From Asterochloris sp. CNOR1 (lineage: Eukaryota > Chlorophyta > Trebouxiophyceae > Trebouxiales > Trebouxiaceae), in NCBI GenBank assembly GCA_963969365.1, contig OZ017748.1:806001-870000 (forward strand): 64,000 nucleotides of DNA, read 5' to 3'. Position numbers and translations under genes: made by a program. Below are positions 24,280 through 34,801 of the stretch, piece after piece. The notes under the pieces are model-generated. The model ran no database searches and had not been told where the DNA came from. It saw only the letters and a list, made by a program, of their open reading frames with translations. Position 1 is the stretch's first letter; the number at the start of each line of letters is the position of its first letter.

Positions 24280-26705
24280 TCAGTGCTTGAGCCGTTTGTG
24301 TGATCTCTCTCCACTGTGGTCTCGATGTTTGTGACGCTTTTTTTCGTACTTGGCCTTCTTTTCCTTTGCCTGCACATGCAAAGAAGACCCTCAACGAACC
24401 GCTAAAGCACAGAAGCACAGCACTCAATGAGTGAAGCCTCACCTTTTTCTTCTCCCTTTTCTCTGCCTTGCGCTTCTGCTTTTCCTGCACAGCGCGTGCC
24501 TCCTCAATGAGCGCCAGCTGTTGGGCAGATGGAAGCTGCTGGCTGCTGCCTGGTGCCTCTTGCTGTGCGGATGCCTCAGGCCCAGGGTTGCCTGTGTTGA
24601 CACCGGCCATGACCTCATGTTCTGCCTGCTCGCTGCCCGTTAGTGCATGCCTGCAGACAGTAGGCATGCTGCATTCAGCATCTGTGCACAGCCCCTGGCA
24701 TAATCTAGTGTGCCATCGCTCCAGGTCGCTTTGTACTGCCCACTGCCGCTACCCTCCCTCACTGTGAATCGGCCCAGATCTACCTAGACTCAGCATGCAG
24801 AGCCTCAGGGAGACAGCCCAGGCCCTACGTGCAGTCTACCTTGGCCAGCCACTGACAAGGCAACCCTGCAAGCCAGCTATTCAGCTGTCAAACTTGATAG
24901 TCACCTGCAGCTTGCCTTTCACACAGTGTGCCACACCCCTGTCTCGGCCAGCCAGCCACAGGGCAGCTCTCTAAGAGAGCAATGCAGCTATCAGAGGTCC
25001 CCTGGCCAGCACATGAGGGTTCCAGATCTGTTTATGTGATTTGCATTGGCCACGCTCCTGGCTGCTGGGTCCACTGTTGCTCACATGCTGCGCACAGCAA
25101 GAACACAGGAGCCAGTCGTACAGACACATCTCAGACTTGCAGTGGAGCATAGGCCCTCCATGCCGTTTGCATCTGCCAGCCTCTTGGCTGCAGCATGAAT
25201 CTGTGAGACAGCTGAGCAGGCTGCTGCTTGGACTCTCAAGGACACAGGAGCCAACCCAGGCTCCCATGTGTCTGTGCCGCCACCCAATGGATGCTGCCAA
25301 CACACCAGAATGGCGGGAGCAGCACTGTCAAACTCACGGAAGGTACCCCAGGCCCTTCATGCGGTCTGCATCTGCCAGCCTTTTGGCTTCGGGGTCCTCA
25401 ACGCCCTCATCCTCTCCTGACGGGTTGCGCTGCAGCAGCTGGGCCATCTCCTGCTGGCCCAGCTTGGGCAGGCTGGGCTGCTTGATCTGGCGGGGCTTGA
25501 TGCCCAGAGCCTGCAGGGTGGCAAGCCCTGTGTCCTCCAGCATGACGCGGCAAATGCAGCGTGACTTCGTGGTGCCTCAAGCTTGCATTGCCAGAGCAGG
25601 GATGGCGGCAGACCCTTCCCTGCAACTCACTGACGGAGCAGTCAGAGCATGCATCTGAACACTGTCTCAGCATGCAAAGCTAGCAGTAGCAGGTGCCAGC
25701 TGCATTGGACTCCGAGAGTAAACTGCAGTCTGCTGCTCAGCAGTCCAACTGGAGCATTCTCTCTGCTCACCTCCAATCTCTCAGCATTCTCTCTGCCGAG
25801 AGGAAGCCCTCGCGCTGTTGCTGAGCCTGACCACAGTGCAGCTGCAGCAAAGATGTAGCAGCAAAATGTAGCAGCAAGGGGTGCAGCTGCCCTGCTGACC
25901 TCAGCTGTGAGACCTCCGCTGCAACCCGCAGTGCAAATGCAGCAGAGGTAGCTGCAGCCCTAGCACTGAGCTCTACTTCTTGGCTGGCCAGCACAGCACT
26001 ACATATGCCTTGACTGATCAAATAGCACTCCGCCCACCTCTGCTGTTTGTTCCAATGCAACACAGTCATTGACAGTGTAGCTGAGCAGCTGCAGCACTGA
26101 TGCACCTCAGGCCACTAGTTTGCTGACCTCTGCCATCACAGAGCAGCAGTGCAGCCAGCATAGCAGGGCAGCGCGCACCAAATGGCTGCACCGTCAGCAC
26201 TGCACCCAGCTCACCTCTGCCATGAGGTCCTCTTCGCGCTGCTTCACAGCCAGCAGCTCCTGGCGAGCTTTCTCCTCCTCATCTGTGCCCTTCTCGCGTG
26301 TGTACCACAGGATGTCCTTGCCTGGCACACAGGAGAGGTCATTGTAAGGCACAGGCTGGGGCAAGGCAAATTGTTGCACTGACTGGGCAAAAAATGCCAC
26401 CGCAAGAGCAGCAGTTGCCGCTGTGATGAGTGCTGCATGCTCTCAAGTGTTTAGCATGAGGTTCTGCATGATTTTTGCACCCTCTCACCATTCTGCCAGC
26501 GCCCCACAGCTGCTTTGACGCTGTGTCCAAGGTAGTAGTCCCTGTGGGGATCATCTGCACACACACAAACAGTGTCAGGAGTCAAAGATGAGGCCCGCAA
26601 GCAGCAGCTCCTGGTGACCAGAGACTCACTCTTCACTTGATCCCAGTTGAAAGCGTCTTTGCCACCTCGATTGCCTCCCCTGGCTGGGCCATTATACAGA
26701 GACAT
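24280..26705 (-). CDS. MMTAG2 homologue (multiple myeloma tumor-associated protein 2-like, nuclear)
   Basis: Six exons: 26705-26630, 26554-26489, 26321-26215, about 25570-25338, 24650-24443, 24369-24280 (stop TGA); about 257 residues. The N-terminus GPARGGNRGGKDAFNWDQVK, then DYYLGHSVKAAVGRWQNG and KDILWYTREKG, matches the diagnostic N-terminal domain of human MMTAG2 and its plant homologues (GGxxGGxDxFNWExVK ... YLGxSxxAPVGRWQxGxDLxWY). Exon 4 has ALGIKPRQIKQPSLPKLG. The tail is very Lys-rich (KRKAEKREKKK, then KEKKAKYEKKRHKHRDHSGE), consistent with nuclear, RNA-binding or splicing-related proteins. The molecular role of this family is not established. Phase checks out at all junctions except the unresolved 5' border of exon 4. 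The two long introns contain repeated copies of the neighbouring exon ends. Confidence 0.88.
24820..25400 (-). repeat. Decayed copies of the 3' part of MMTAG2 exon 4
   Basis: Plus-strand text of the exon end is GGCCCTTCATGCGGTCTGCA then TCTGCCAGCCTTTTGGC (25350-25387). Copies: about 25153 (GGCCCTCCATGCCGTTTGCA then TCTGCCAGCCTCTTGGC), about 24997 (GGTCCCCTGGCCAGCACATG, with GTTTATGTGATTTGCATTGG) and about 24821 (AGGCCCTACGTGCAGTCTAC). The first copy is obvious, the others weaker. Spacing is about 155-195 bp. Confidence 0.65.
25768..26240 (-). repeat. Repeated copies of MMTAG2 exon 3 end with donor
   Basis: The true exon 3 end reads GCTCACCTCTGCCATGAGGT on the plus strand (26209 onward). Similar text, TGCTGACCTCTGCCATCACA, is at about 26123, with weaker forms at about 26032 (GCCCACCTCTGCTGTTTGTT), 25898 (GCTGACCTCAGCTGTGAGAC) and 25767 (GCTCACCTCCAATCTCTCAG). 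Each keeps the GTGAGY/GTSAGC-like donor on the minus strand. Confidence 0.55.
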
Positions 26706-26809
26706 AGAGCCTCACCTTGCTGGCCACAGCTGTGTACGAGAGGTATCGCCCAGGGTACTACAATGCCCCACTTAACTTAAATAGGTCTAGGGCAGTGTGC
26801 AACTAGGCT
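26706..26809. promoter_or_regulatory. Compact bidirectional promoter between MMTAG2 and DUF2358 genes
   Basis: Only 104 bp separate the two start codons, which point apart, so both 5' leaders and core promoters must fit here or overlap the coding starts. No TATA box is evident; the only AT-rich stretch is ACTTAACTTAAATAGG near 26770-26785. Confidence 0.45.
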
Positions 26810-27508
26810 ATGCAGGCTCCAAATGTGCAGGCCAACAGCTGCCACCTGCATTGGAGCAGGCTCGCAAGCCCTTGTGGACTTCACTTTTCCAGAAGACAGT
26901 GTGGAGTTCACTCTGCCAGAAGACAGGCAGTGTGCTGCCAAGTCAGGGAGCAAAGGGATGATCCGCAACCCAACAGGCGCCAGATTATGCAGCTGGGACT
27001 GGCTGCTGCCACAGCTGCAGCGCTGCCGTGCCCCACAGCAGGGGCAGCACCAGACATCGGAGCCATAAGAGACACTGTACGCCAGGACTTCGTCCAAAAT
27101 CAGTACTACATCACTGGCAACCTCAGCAAGGACATCTACGCCCCAGACTGTCTGTTTATAGACCCCACGACGCGAGTGAAGGGCGTGAAGCAATACAGCA
27201 ATGCTGTGGCGTCGCTCTTTGAGCCTGCCAAGTCGAAGGCAGACCTCATCAGCCTGGGTGTTGAGAACGAGCGCACACTGAAGCTGCGCTGGAGGCTAGA
27301 GGGCGCCCTCAAGGTCCCTGGCTCTCCCAGGATCAAGCCTTATACAGGGACAACACTCTATAGAATGAACAGCGCTGGACTCATTCAGGAGCACCTGGAA
27401 GAGTGGGACATTTCGGCTCTGGATGCTTTTGTAAGCTGCTTGTTTCCATCCTTTGGTGCTGCACCTGCCCCTCCAATTGAGGACCTCACCAGGAACAACA
27501 GCAGCTAA
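26810..27508 (+). CDS. DUF2358-family protein (SnoaL/NTF2-like fold), chloroplast, probably thylakoid lumen
   Basis: Single exon, 232 codons, TAA stop. The core (about residues 85-205) carries the DUF2358 pattern: DFVQNQYYITGNLSKDIYAP, DCLFIDPTTRVKGVKQY, LKLRWRLEGALKVPGSPRIK, GTTLYRMNSAGLI and HLEEWDISALDAF. Proteins of this family in plants and cyanobacteria have a cone-shaped NTF2-like fold and no proven enzyme activity. The leader is bipartite: an Arg/Cys/His-rich plastid transit part, then a twin-arginine (residues 56-57), a hydrophobic run LGLAAATAAALP and an Ala-x-Ala type site near residue 80, suggesting Tat-dependent transfer to the thylakoid lumen. It lacks introns, unlike every neighbour. 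Its transit-peptide region contains a short direct repeat (26881-26932). Confidence 0.82.
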   Translation: MQAPNVQANSCHLHWSRLASPCGLHFSRRQCGVHSARRQAVCCQVREQRDDPQPNRRQIMQLGLAAATAAALPCPTAGAAPDIGAIRDTVRQDFVQNQYYITGNLSKDIYAPDCLFIDPTTRVKGVKQYSNAVASLFEPAKSKADLISLGVENERTLKLRWRLEGALKVPGSPRIKPYTGTTLYRMNSAGLIQEHLEEWDISALDAFVSCLFPSFGAAPAPPIEDLTRNNSS

Positions 27509-28528
27509 GCTAGAGCTTGCGCCCCCCTGTCGTCTAATAGCATACCTCGAACGAAACTTGTTTCTTACCTGTGATGCTTAGATGAATGACCAGCACTGGT
27601 GCCTGCCTGAGCTTGTGCAAGATGCTGCTGAAGGGCCTCAGCAGCCGCACTGCATTGCAGCTGTTGTGCCAAAGGCTGGGCCAATCCAGTCATCTGTCTC
27701 AAAACTTCTCTGCCCTGAAACGCTGGTTCTTGCAATTACTAGTCAGTGGGCTTGCAGGGCTGACAAGAAGCCTGGACCCAGCTGCCGGTACTCCGAACCA
27801 CCCTACACAATCAGTGCTGAGAGAAGTATGCAGCTCAGTTGCTGAGGCCAGCTGGCATGCACTGCCAGCCTTCTTCGAAAGAAGTTCTTCAACGCACGGA
27901 TGCTGCATTCTGCACATGTGCGCGCGCTTACTGTGCCAGGGAGCCCATCCCTGGGCTCGAGACTGCAAAGTTGACGACGAGCATTAGAGCTAGTTTCTTT
28001 CTAAGTGCTGGCGGTCCCAACCAACGTTAGCCAGCACTCCACGGCAATCAGGGCTGCTGGTGATCGCCAACAGCCTTGATTGCACGGAATTGTGCTCAAG
28101 CGAAGGTGACTCTGTCTGTTTGGGCACCAGGCATTGAGAAGCAAGGCATACAGCAACATCCACCACCAGCAGCAAAGCTGTAGGGAGCTGATAGTCTCCA
28201 CAGGTAGGGAGTTACTGCTGTTGTATGTACACCACCTGAGCAAACGCGCCAAGGAAGCACCCCTTTCAATGTGCACATGAGCTGTTGCCTCCATTAAGGC
28301 CACTAGGCAAGGCAGAGTGAGCGCTGAGTGATGCCACATGGCAGATTTGCGCCCTTAAGAGCTTGTTCATTTATGGGCAACCCGCTTGCACACGTCAGCG
28401 ATGGCCCTGTACAGCAAAACAATGATGCAGCCCGGCGCGGCAGCAGGGACCTAACAGACGGCTTCAGTCCAGGGTAACAGGGCTCCTGTTTCTTGGATGC
28501 AGGGGCTGCTGAGGGGCTCCTGTAGAGC
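27509..28528. other. Spacer between DUF2358 and GH32 genes
   Basis: About 1 kb with no open frame that I trust and no recognisable domain. It could hold the 3' UTR of the DUF2358 gene, the promoter of the GH32 gene and perhaps an upstream GH32 exon. Confidence 0.4.
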
Positions 28529-31500
28529 ATGCTGGACCTCTCCAGCGCCCCAAAAACAGATCCAGAGAAGCCATGCTTCCATGTTATGCCCAGAACTGGA
28601 TGGATCAATGACCCCAACAGCCCGCTGTACTTCAACGGAAAATACCACCTGTGAGCATTGGTGATGCGGCACTACATCTACAAGATTCCAGCACCCTGTT
28701 GTACCGATGATGCTGCACTGGCAGGACTCCAAGGCTCAAGTTAGTTGCTGTGCACAAAAGGCAGGGGCTGAAAGCAGTCCTGGTCATGTCAACCTGTTGC
28801 CATGCAGATTCTATCAGCACATAGTCAATGGGTGCGAGTGGGACTTCGGCATCGTCTGGGGCCACTCTGTCAGCTCGGACCTGATACACTGGGAGCACAT
28901 GCCCCCGGCGCTCATTCCCAGCGAAGGTGCGCTGCTGGCTGGCAGCCCTGCTGTGGGCAGATTGCACGCCTCCGTCAGAGCTGCATGACAGCTGTGTGAC
29001 GGCAGCTCATGATGGCACTGCCAGCAAGCAGCTGCTTGCATCTGGCCCCAGCATTGCAGCAAAAATCATGGGCTCCTGAGACCCGCTGGCAAGCAGCAGG
29101 CAACCAGCAGGGCTGCTTGCCTGTTTGCAGCTTCAGTCCAAGCCAGTGCCGAGTCTTCTCTGATCACATGTGTCCTGTGCAGGCGGCCATGATGCTGATG
29201 GCTGCTTTTCAGGCTGTGGTGTTGTCGACACCAATGGAGTGCCAACCATTCTGTACACAGGTGGGCGCCTCCAGTCCTGTTACGTTGGGCAGGCATCATG
29301 CTGCCTGGTGACGGGCCTGCACATTCAGTTGCAGTCTGGCATGGGCAGCAGATGCTGCAGATGTTGTGCACTTTGTTGTTTTGTCTGCACTCTGAGGCCT
29401 TGCATGGCTGCAGTCAAGTAGCTCATGCCAGCATGCACCATGACAGTGCTGTTTGAGGGTGGCAGCCTATGTTGGTGCAGGCGTTCGGCTGCGGAGCAAT
29501 CCTGGGTGTGGGCCCCTGCCCCCGCCCGAGTGCGACCTCAACCTACCTTTTATTGAGAGCCAGCTCATAGCCATCCCTGATGAAGGTGAGCCACTGATGC
29601 AGTCAGACTGGGGCAGGCTAGCAGCATAGTCACATGACCTACTGCTGCTGCCCCCCACTTGCAGCGTCAGTCTGCACCGCATTGTGTCTGCAGTGCTGCC
29701 TCAGCTCATCCTCTGCCCCTCTTGACCTTGACATGGAGATGCCCCTGAGGACTTGCTGCATTGCTACTTGCTTTGCAAAGCCTGCTCTGCAGTAGGCTGC
29801 CCACTTCTCATGGTTGGTAGCCCCAACAAAGCAGGTATATACACAATGCTTGCCCCTGCAGGCCATTTCAGTGCAAAGCTGTACTCACTCTGGTAGCCCA
29901 GACAAAGCTGGAGCAGCCCAGGCTCCACCCTTGGCAGACATGCTCTGTCTCAATTGCAATGCTGATGTTGCAGGCGACACAAACTTGATGGCCTGGATTA
30001 AGCAGGAGCAGCCCTTCCTGGGCCTGCCCCCTGCAGACATGCCCCTTGTGGGCTGGCGCGACCCGTTCATCTTTGAGTTCAAGGGACAGGATGGGTTCCA
30101 GGAGTGGGGCATGCTACTGGGCAGCGGCATCAAGGGCCAGGGAGGATCCATTATGATCTATCGCTCATCAGAGCTGACAGGAGGTGCACCGCCCATCGCT
30201 GGCTGCATTGCTGTTCTGGTTTTAGCTTCAGCAGGGCTGTCAGCTGCAGAACCTCGTGGCTTGCCGCAGGCCAGAGCTGACAGGAGGTGCCTGCACTAGA
30301 ACGCAATTTTGCGCTATCAGAAACTGCTTTTGCAGCCTCCTGCCCAGCAGCAAGGATGCAGGGCCGTCGCAGCCAGCCACGACTTTTGCTCATACCTCAG
30401 CAATTGCAGGAGCGTGCTTGTTGAGTGCCTGCGGCAGCAATCCTCTGGACCCTCGTCGCTGCTGCTTTGCCTGCAGTCCCCCAATGGTGTGTCCCTGAAG
30501 CATGGACATTTACTTACCAATTTGGCAGATGCACTGCGCCCTAAAGGATGTGGGGACAACGCTTGCTGCTATGCAGGCAGCATGCAAATTTGCTATGAGG
30601 GCTGGCGTCACAAAGGCGTACTGTGTGAGGTGGACAGTATGGGACACTGCTTGCTGCTGTGCAGGCTGGCGGTATGAGAGCATGCTGTGCGAAGCAGACA
30701 ATGTGGACACGGGCGTCATGTGGGAGTGCCCCCTGCTGCTGGAACTGCAGCAGGCGCCCTCACTGCCCTGGCAGCACAGCGTGAGAGGAGTGGGCTCTTT
30801 GAGGACCATCATGGACTCTCACACAGCGCTGGGCAACGGCAGCAGCCCCAGTGAAGGCTGGCCCACCACCCTGGACTCAATAAAGGAGGCCCGCAACCAG
30901 GTGGGCAAGACCCCAAGATGTGCACACATGTGCTTCTGGCAAAGGAGCAGCAGCTTTGAGGTTGATAAGCTCCGAGTGGCAAGCAGCAGGAGCAGCAGTT
31001 CTGGGGTAGATAAGATGTGACTGGCAAGCAGCAGGAGCAGCCACTGGTCAGTGCATGGTTCCCAAGCAGCTTCAGCTCTGCACATCAGTCCTGCATGCCA
31101 TTGCAAGCACGCTGCCTCTGTCCTGGCTGATGTGGCCTTGCCCAGCCACAGCCTGTCCAGCCTGCCATAACAAGCATGCGTATCAGCATAAGTACCATGC
31201 CTTGCTGACGTTTGTGCTGCCTTGGCCACATAGGTGGGGATTCTGCTGTGTGCCAAGTGCTGGCACAGACAAAGAGGTGTAGGGCTGGTTTGCTAAACCA
31301 TCAACTTCCAAACCCTGCTGCTGTTGTGTAGGGTGCTGAGACAGACAAGGCGGTGGAGCGTGATCCAGCCAACAGGCCAGAGCCGCCGCAGCAGCGGGGC
31401 ACAGCAGGGGCTGGCCTGCTCACGCGCCAGCTCAGCAGCAGCATGAGCGGCTCCAGCCGGGAGTCTAGCATGGGCCTGGGGACTGCGCCCCAGCAGCAGT

Positions 31501-34500
31501 TCACCCACTTCCTATGTGTCAGTCCAGACGCGCCAACCAACCCTGTGCTTTACTGGGTTGGCAACTTTGACGCCAAGAACACGCGGTTCTTGCTGGAGAA
31601 GGCCAAGGGGCCCACAAAGCTGGACCTGGGGGACGTGCTGTACGCCCCCAACCTCATGAAGGATGCCAAGGTGCAAAGCGGGATGGTGTGCAGCACAGAA
31701 TGGCATGCAGGCTGTCATGCATCAGGCATGGGGCAATGGTTTGTATCGCTCGTTCTCAGCAAATGTGCCTAGGTGCAGGACAGGCGGCCTCTTGTGCCTC
31801 ACTGCGCCTTAGTTATGAGCATTGGGATGAACGGGATGGCATCCTGTCTGTCTGGCATTGTACATCTGCCTCCGACTAGTCCCGGCAATGTCTGGTACGC
31901 ACCGGCCTGTTCAAGGATGCCCAGGTGCATAGCAGCGTAGAACGGACAGACTGCCTATGCATCCTTTGTGCATCTTCAGGAAGCACTAGGTGGCTTTGCT
32001 CCACCCTCTGCTGGAGCAATTCATGCGCTGGGGCATCAGGATGGTCAGGCGCAAGTATGCTCCGCATGGGCGTGCGGGCCGCCTTGCACTGCACTTGTTG
32101 CTGCCTCCGGCAGGGAGTTGTTGGTGGTCCTCCCAGCCCAGGCTTGTGAAGAGAGCCCTTGTGTGGGCAGGGGCGCAGTGCTATTTGTCAGCCAGGACAG
32201 GGATGCAGGCTGCCCTTAAGCTGCTTGCGGCCTTGAGCTGCTTGTGTACAGGGTGCCAGCCCAGGCTCATAAGAGGATGCTTATTCCTGGCAGGGTACTG
32301 GTCCTGGCAGGGATGGGTGGGGTTGCGCCTGCATTGCTGCCTCTGCTGGCATAGGGGCTGCAACAGCAGCCAATGGACAGGGCGAGCAAGTTGGGCGAGC
32401 AAGATGCCAGCAGCCTTTGCTGTTAGTCCTAGCATGCTGCAGCTGACAAATGTGCCACAGCGAAGGGTGGCAGATGTAGCTTTGCGCTGCCCTGGCGACA
32501 TCAGCATCTGCACTGAGCCTTTGGTTGTTGGCTCCACACAAGTCAATGGGCCTGTGCAGGGGAGGCATGTGCTCTGGGGCTGGCTGCAAGAGCGGCGGAA
32601 GGTGGGCAGCTATGACTACGCTGGCTGCCTCAGCGTGCCCCGCCTGCTGTTCATCCGAGACAACCGGCTTGTTCAGGTGAGCAGGCAAAGTGTGGGCGCC
32701 ACTATCTTGCAGAGAGACCGCCTATCTGTACTTTGCAAGCTGATGCCCCAGCAAGCTGCAGCCTGTGTGCATGAGGCAGGGCCAACCTCCTGTGTGCGAT
32801 CCAGCCTGTGGAGTTGAGTTCCTGCAGAAATGCGGCGAGCCACTTTCACCCTTCTCACGCTGATCAGCTCTGTGATCACTGCCCCTGACCAGTGCAAAAA
32901 CCTGACAGCACTGTCAGAAAAGCGCCTGCAGTGTCTCTGCTGACCCATTACCCTCTTGTGCCACTCACCCAGTCGGTGCTGTAGCCTGCAGCAGTCTGTT
33001 CCACATTCTGTCCATCTGTGCTATGGCATGTCTGGCCTAGACAGCAGCCACCTGTTTTGTGGCTCGCAGGAACCGGTCCCAGAAATCACTGCTCTCCGGC
33101 GAGGGGAATCGTGGCGCTCCCAGCAGCTGTACATTCACCCTGAGGAGTCCACCCCCCTGGAGGGAGTGGTGGGCTCAGCTTTGGACATCGAGGTGGTCCT
33201 AGAGAGGTGAGGCATGTGCTCCCGCACAAGTGCAGGTGCCCTGATCTAATGCGCAGGGGGTCGGAGTGGGGAAGGGGAGGGAACTTGCCTGCTTCAGCAG
33301 AGTGGTACAGATGCTCAGTGGAGGCAAAGATGCCCCCAAGGCAGTGCATGGCTCCTTGAGGATGTCTGCACACCTTGAGGTCTGTGCAGGTGTTGCGCTC
33401 TGCCCTTGACATCGCGGTCTTCCTGGAAGGTGAGGCAATGCCCCTGATCGCAGGCAACGGGCGTAGGAGGGGCAGCCTGCGCCTCGCTGATCAGCAGTAC
33501 ATCTGGTCAGCAGTACATCTGGTGTCTCAGTTTATATACGTGCTCGCCAGCACAGCTGTCTGCAAAGCTGATGCTGAACTGCCTATTTGCACCCTGCTAC
33601 ATGTAGTGTGTCCCAGAACTGGCATGCACAAGGGCATCTGTTTGAGGCGTTGCAGCCCTGTGCACGCAGCCGCTCGCTTGCTGTGCAGGGGAGAATCAAA
33701 TGCTGCGGGCATCCTCCTTCGGAGCTGGAACGCTGGCGGCGAGGGCAGTGCAGCCATTGTCTTTAATTTCGAAACCATGTTTGTGGAGACCATCTTTGAG
33801 GGGCAGGCAGAGCTAGAGACCGAAGATGGCTACAGGTAAGCATTGCCTGCTGAACTGGCGCATGTACATCCTGACAGGAGCTGCATGGAGGCCAACCCTT
33901 GTGCAGCTCTCGAACGTGAGCGGGCTTGCATCGACGCAAGCACAGCCTGGCATTGTTGCGGCCAGCATGCTCAAATAGCTGCCACCTGGCCCGCAAGGTT
34001 GTCAGCTGTGCTGTTGGCAGATTTCTCTCATGTGCTGCCTGCCTGTGCCCTGTGCCTCTCTGCACATTCTGCCAGCAGCGTGCACTTGCTCACCTGCACA
34101 GCAGCTCTCTGCAGTGCAAAGCTGCTTGTGTTCCCTACAGGCGGATAGGAGGGCCAGTGGCGATGAACCAGGGTGACCCTGTTCACATGAGGCTGTTGGT
34201 AGACCACTCCTGCATCGAGTGTTACCTGGGCAGCGGAGAGGTGCTCAGCACTCGCATCTACAGGTGGGGCTGCACGAGCATGCCTGCTTAGGCCGGATGC
34301 CGTGCATGCGTCTTCACAGGTGGCTGCACACCCTGTCTGGGCTGCATGGTGCGCACTGATCTTGTGGCACAGGGCGCTCTGCTGGCAGTCAGCAAGCTCA
34401 CACATGAGCATCCTGGCTACGCAGTACAGCAGGCTACTGCATGGCGTCCCAGCCACGTCTCCACATTGCATCGTAAGCATCTTCCTAGGTGTATGCCCAG

Positions 34501-34801
34501 AGCCTGAGCTGTGTGCGCTGTCTGCCTGGGGCCAGCTGCAGCTGGCAGCTCCTGCATTGCGTCCCGTCCAGTAAATTGCTGATGTTTCACCCAGACTCAA
34601 CTGGCATCTTTGCCTGCCTGCAGGGGCCAGCCGCCGCCAGGAGCAGATGCTGGCATTGACTTTGTGGCCTACGGCGGCTGTGCCTTTGTGGAGCGGTGGC
34701 AGGCCTGGAACATGCGCACCATCTGGCGGCGCGAGCTCAAGGCCCGAGACAGTATGGGCGCGGCCTTTGAGACGATATATGAGCCTGCCATGTCGGGCTG
34801 A
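28529..34801 (+). CDS. Glycoside hydrolase family 32 (invertase / beta-fructofuranosidase-like)
   Basis: Twelve exons with matching phase: 28529-28650, 28808-28926, 29183-29260, 29481-29585, 29974-30183, 30665-30900, 31332-31670, 32560-32676, 33070-33206, 33689-33835, 34141-34263, 34624-34801; about 636 residues. All three GH32 acidic motifs are present: NDPNSP (nucleophile Asp, about residue 28), WRDPF (stabiliser Asp, about 171) and MWECP (acid/base Glu, about 233). Other family marks are [13 protein letters not shown] and the C-terminal beta-sandwich sequence [22 protein letters not shown]32 enzymes cleave sucrose or fructans. A Ser/Pro/Gln-rich insert (about residues 290-340, [20 protein letters not shown]) lies between blades and is unusual. 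No signal peptide is seen; the start ATG follows an in-frame TAG two codons upstream, so it is likely cytosolic unless a leader exon splices at that TAG. Confidence 0.88.
30575..30725 (+). repeat. Decayed copy of the start of GH32 exon 6
   Basis: True exon start: TGCAG/GCTGGCGGTATGAGAGCATG, continuing CTGTGCGAAGCAGACAATGT. Upstream copy at about 30599: GGGCTGGCGTCACAAAGGCG, continuing TACTGTGTGAGGTGGACAGT, then ATGGGAC. Offset about 65 bp. Confidence 0.65.
33170..33450 (+). repeat. Duplicate of the GH32 exon 9 end with its donor
   Basis: Exon 9 ends TTGGACATCGAGGTGGTCCT then AGAGAGGTGAGGCA (33181-33214). At about 33406-33438 stands CTTGACATCGCGGTCTTCCT then GGAAGGTGAGGCA, including the donor. 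Offset about 224 bp. Confidence 0.8.
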
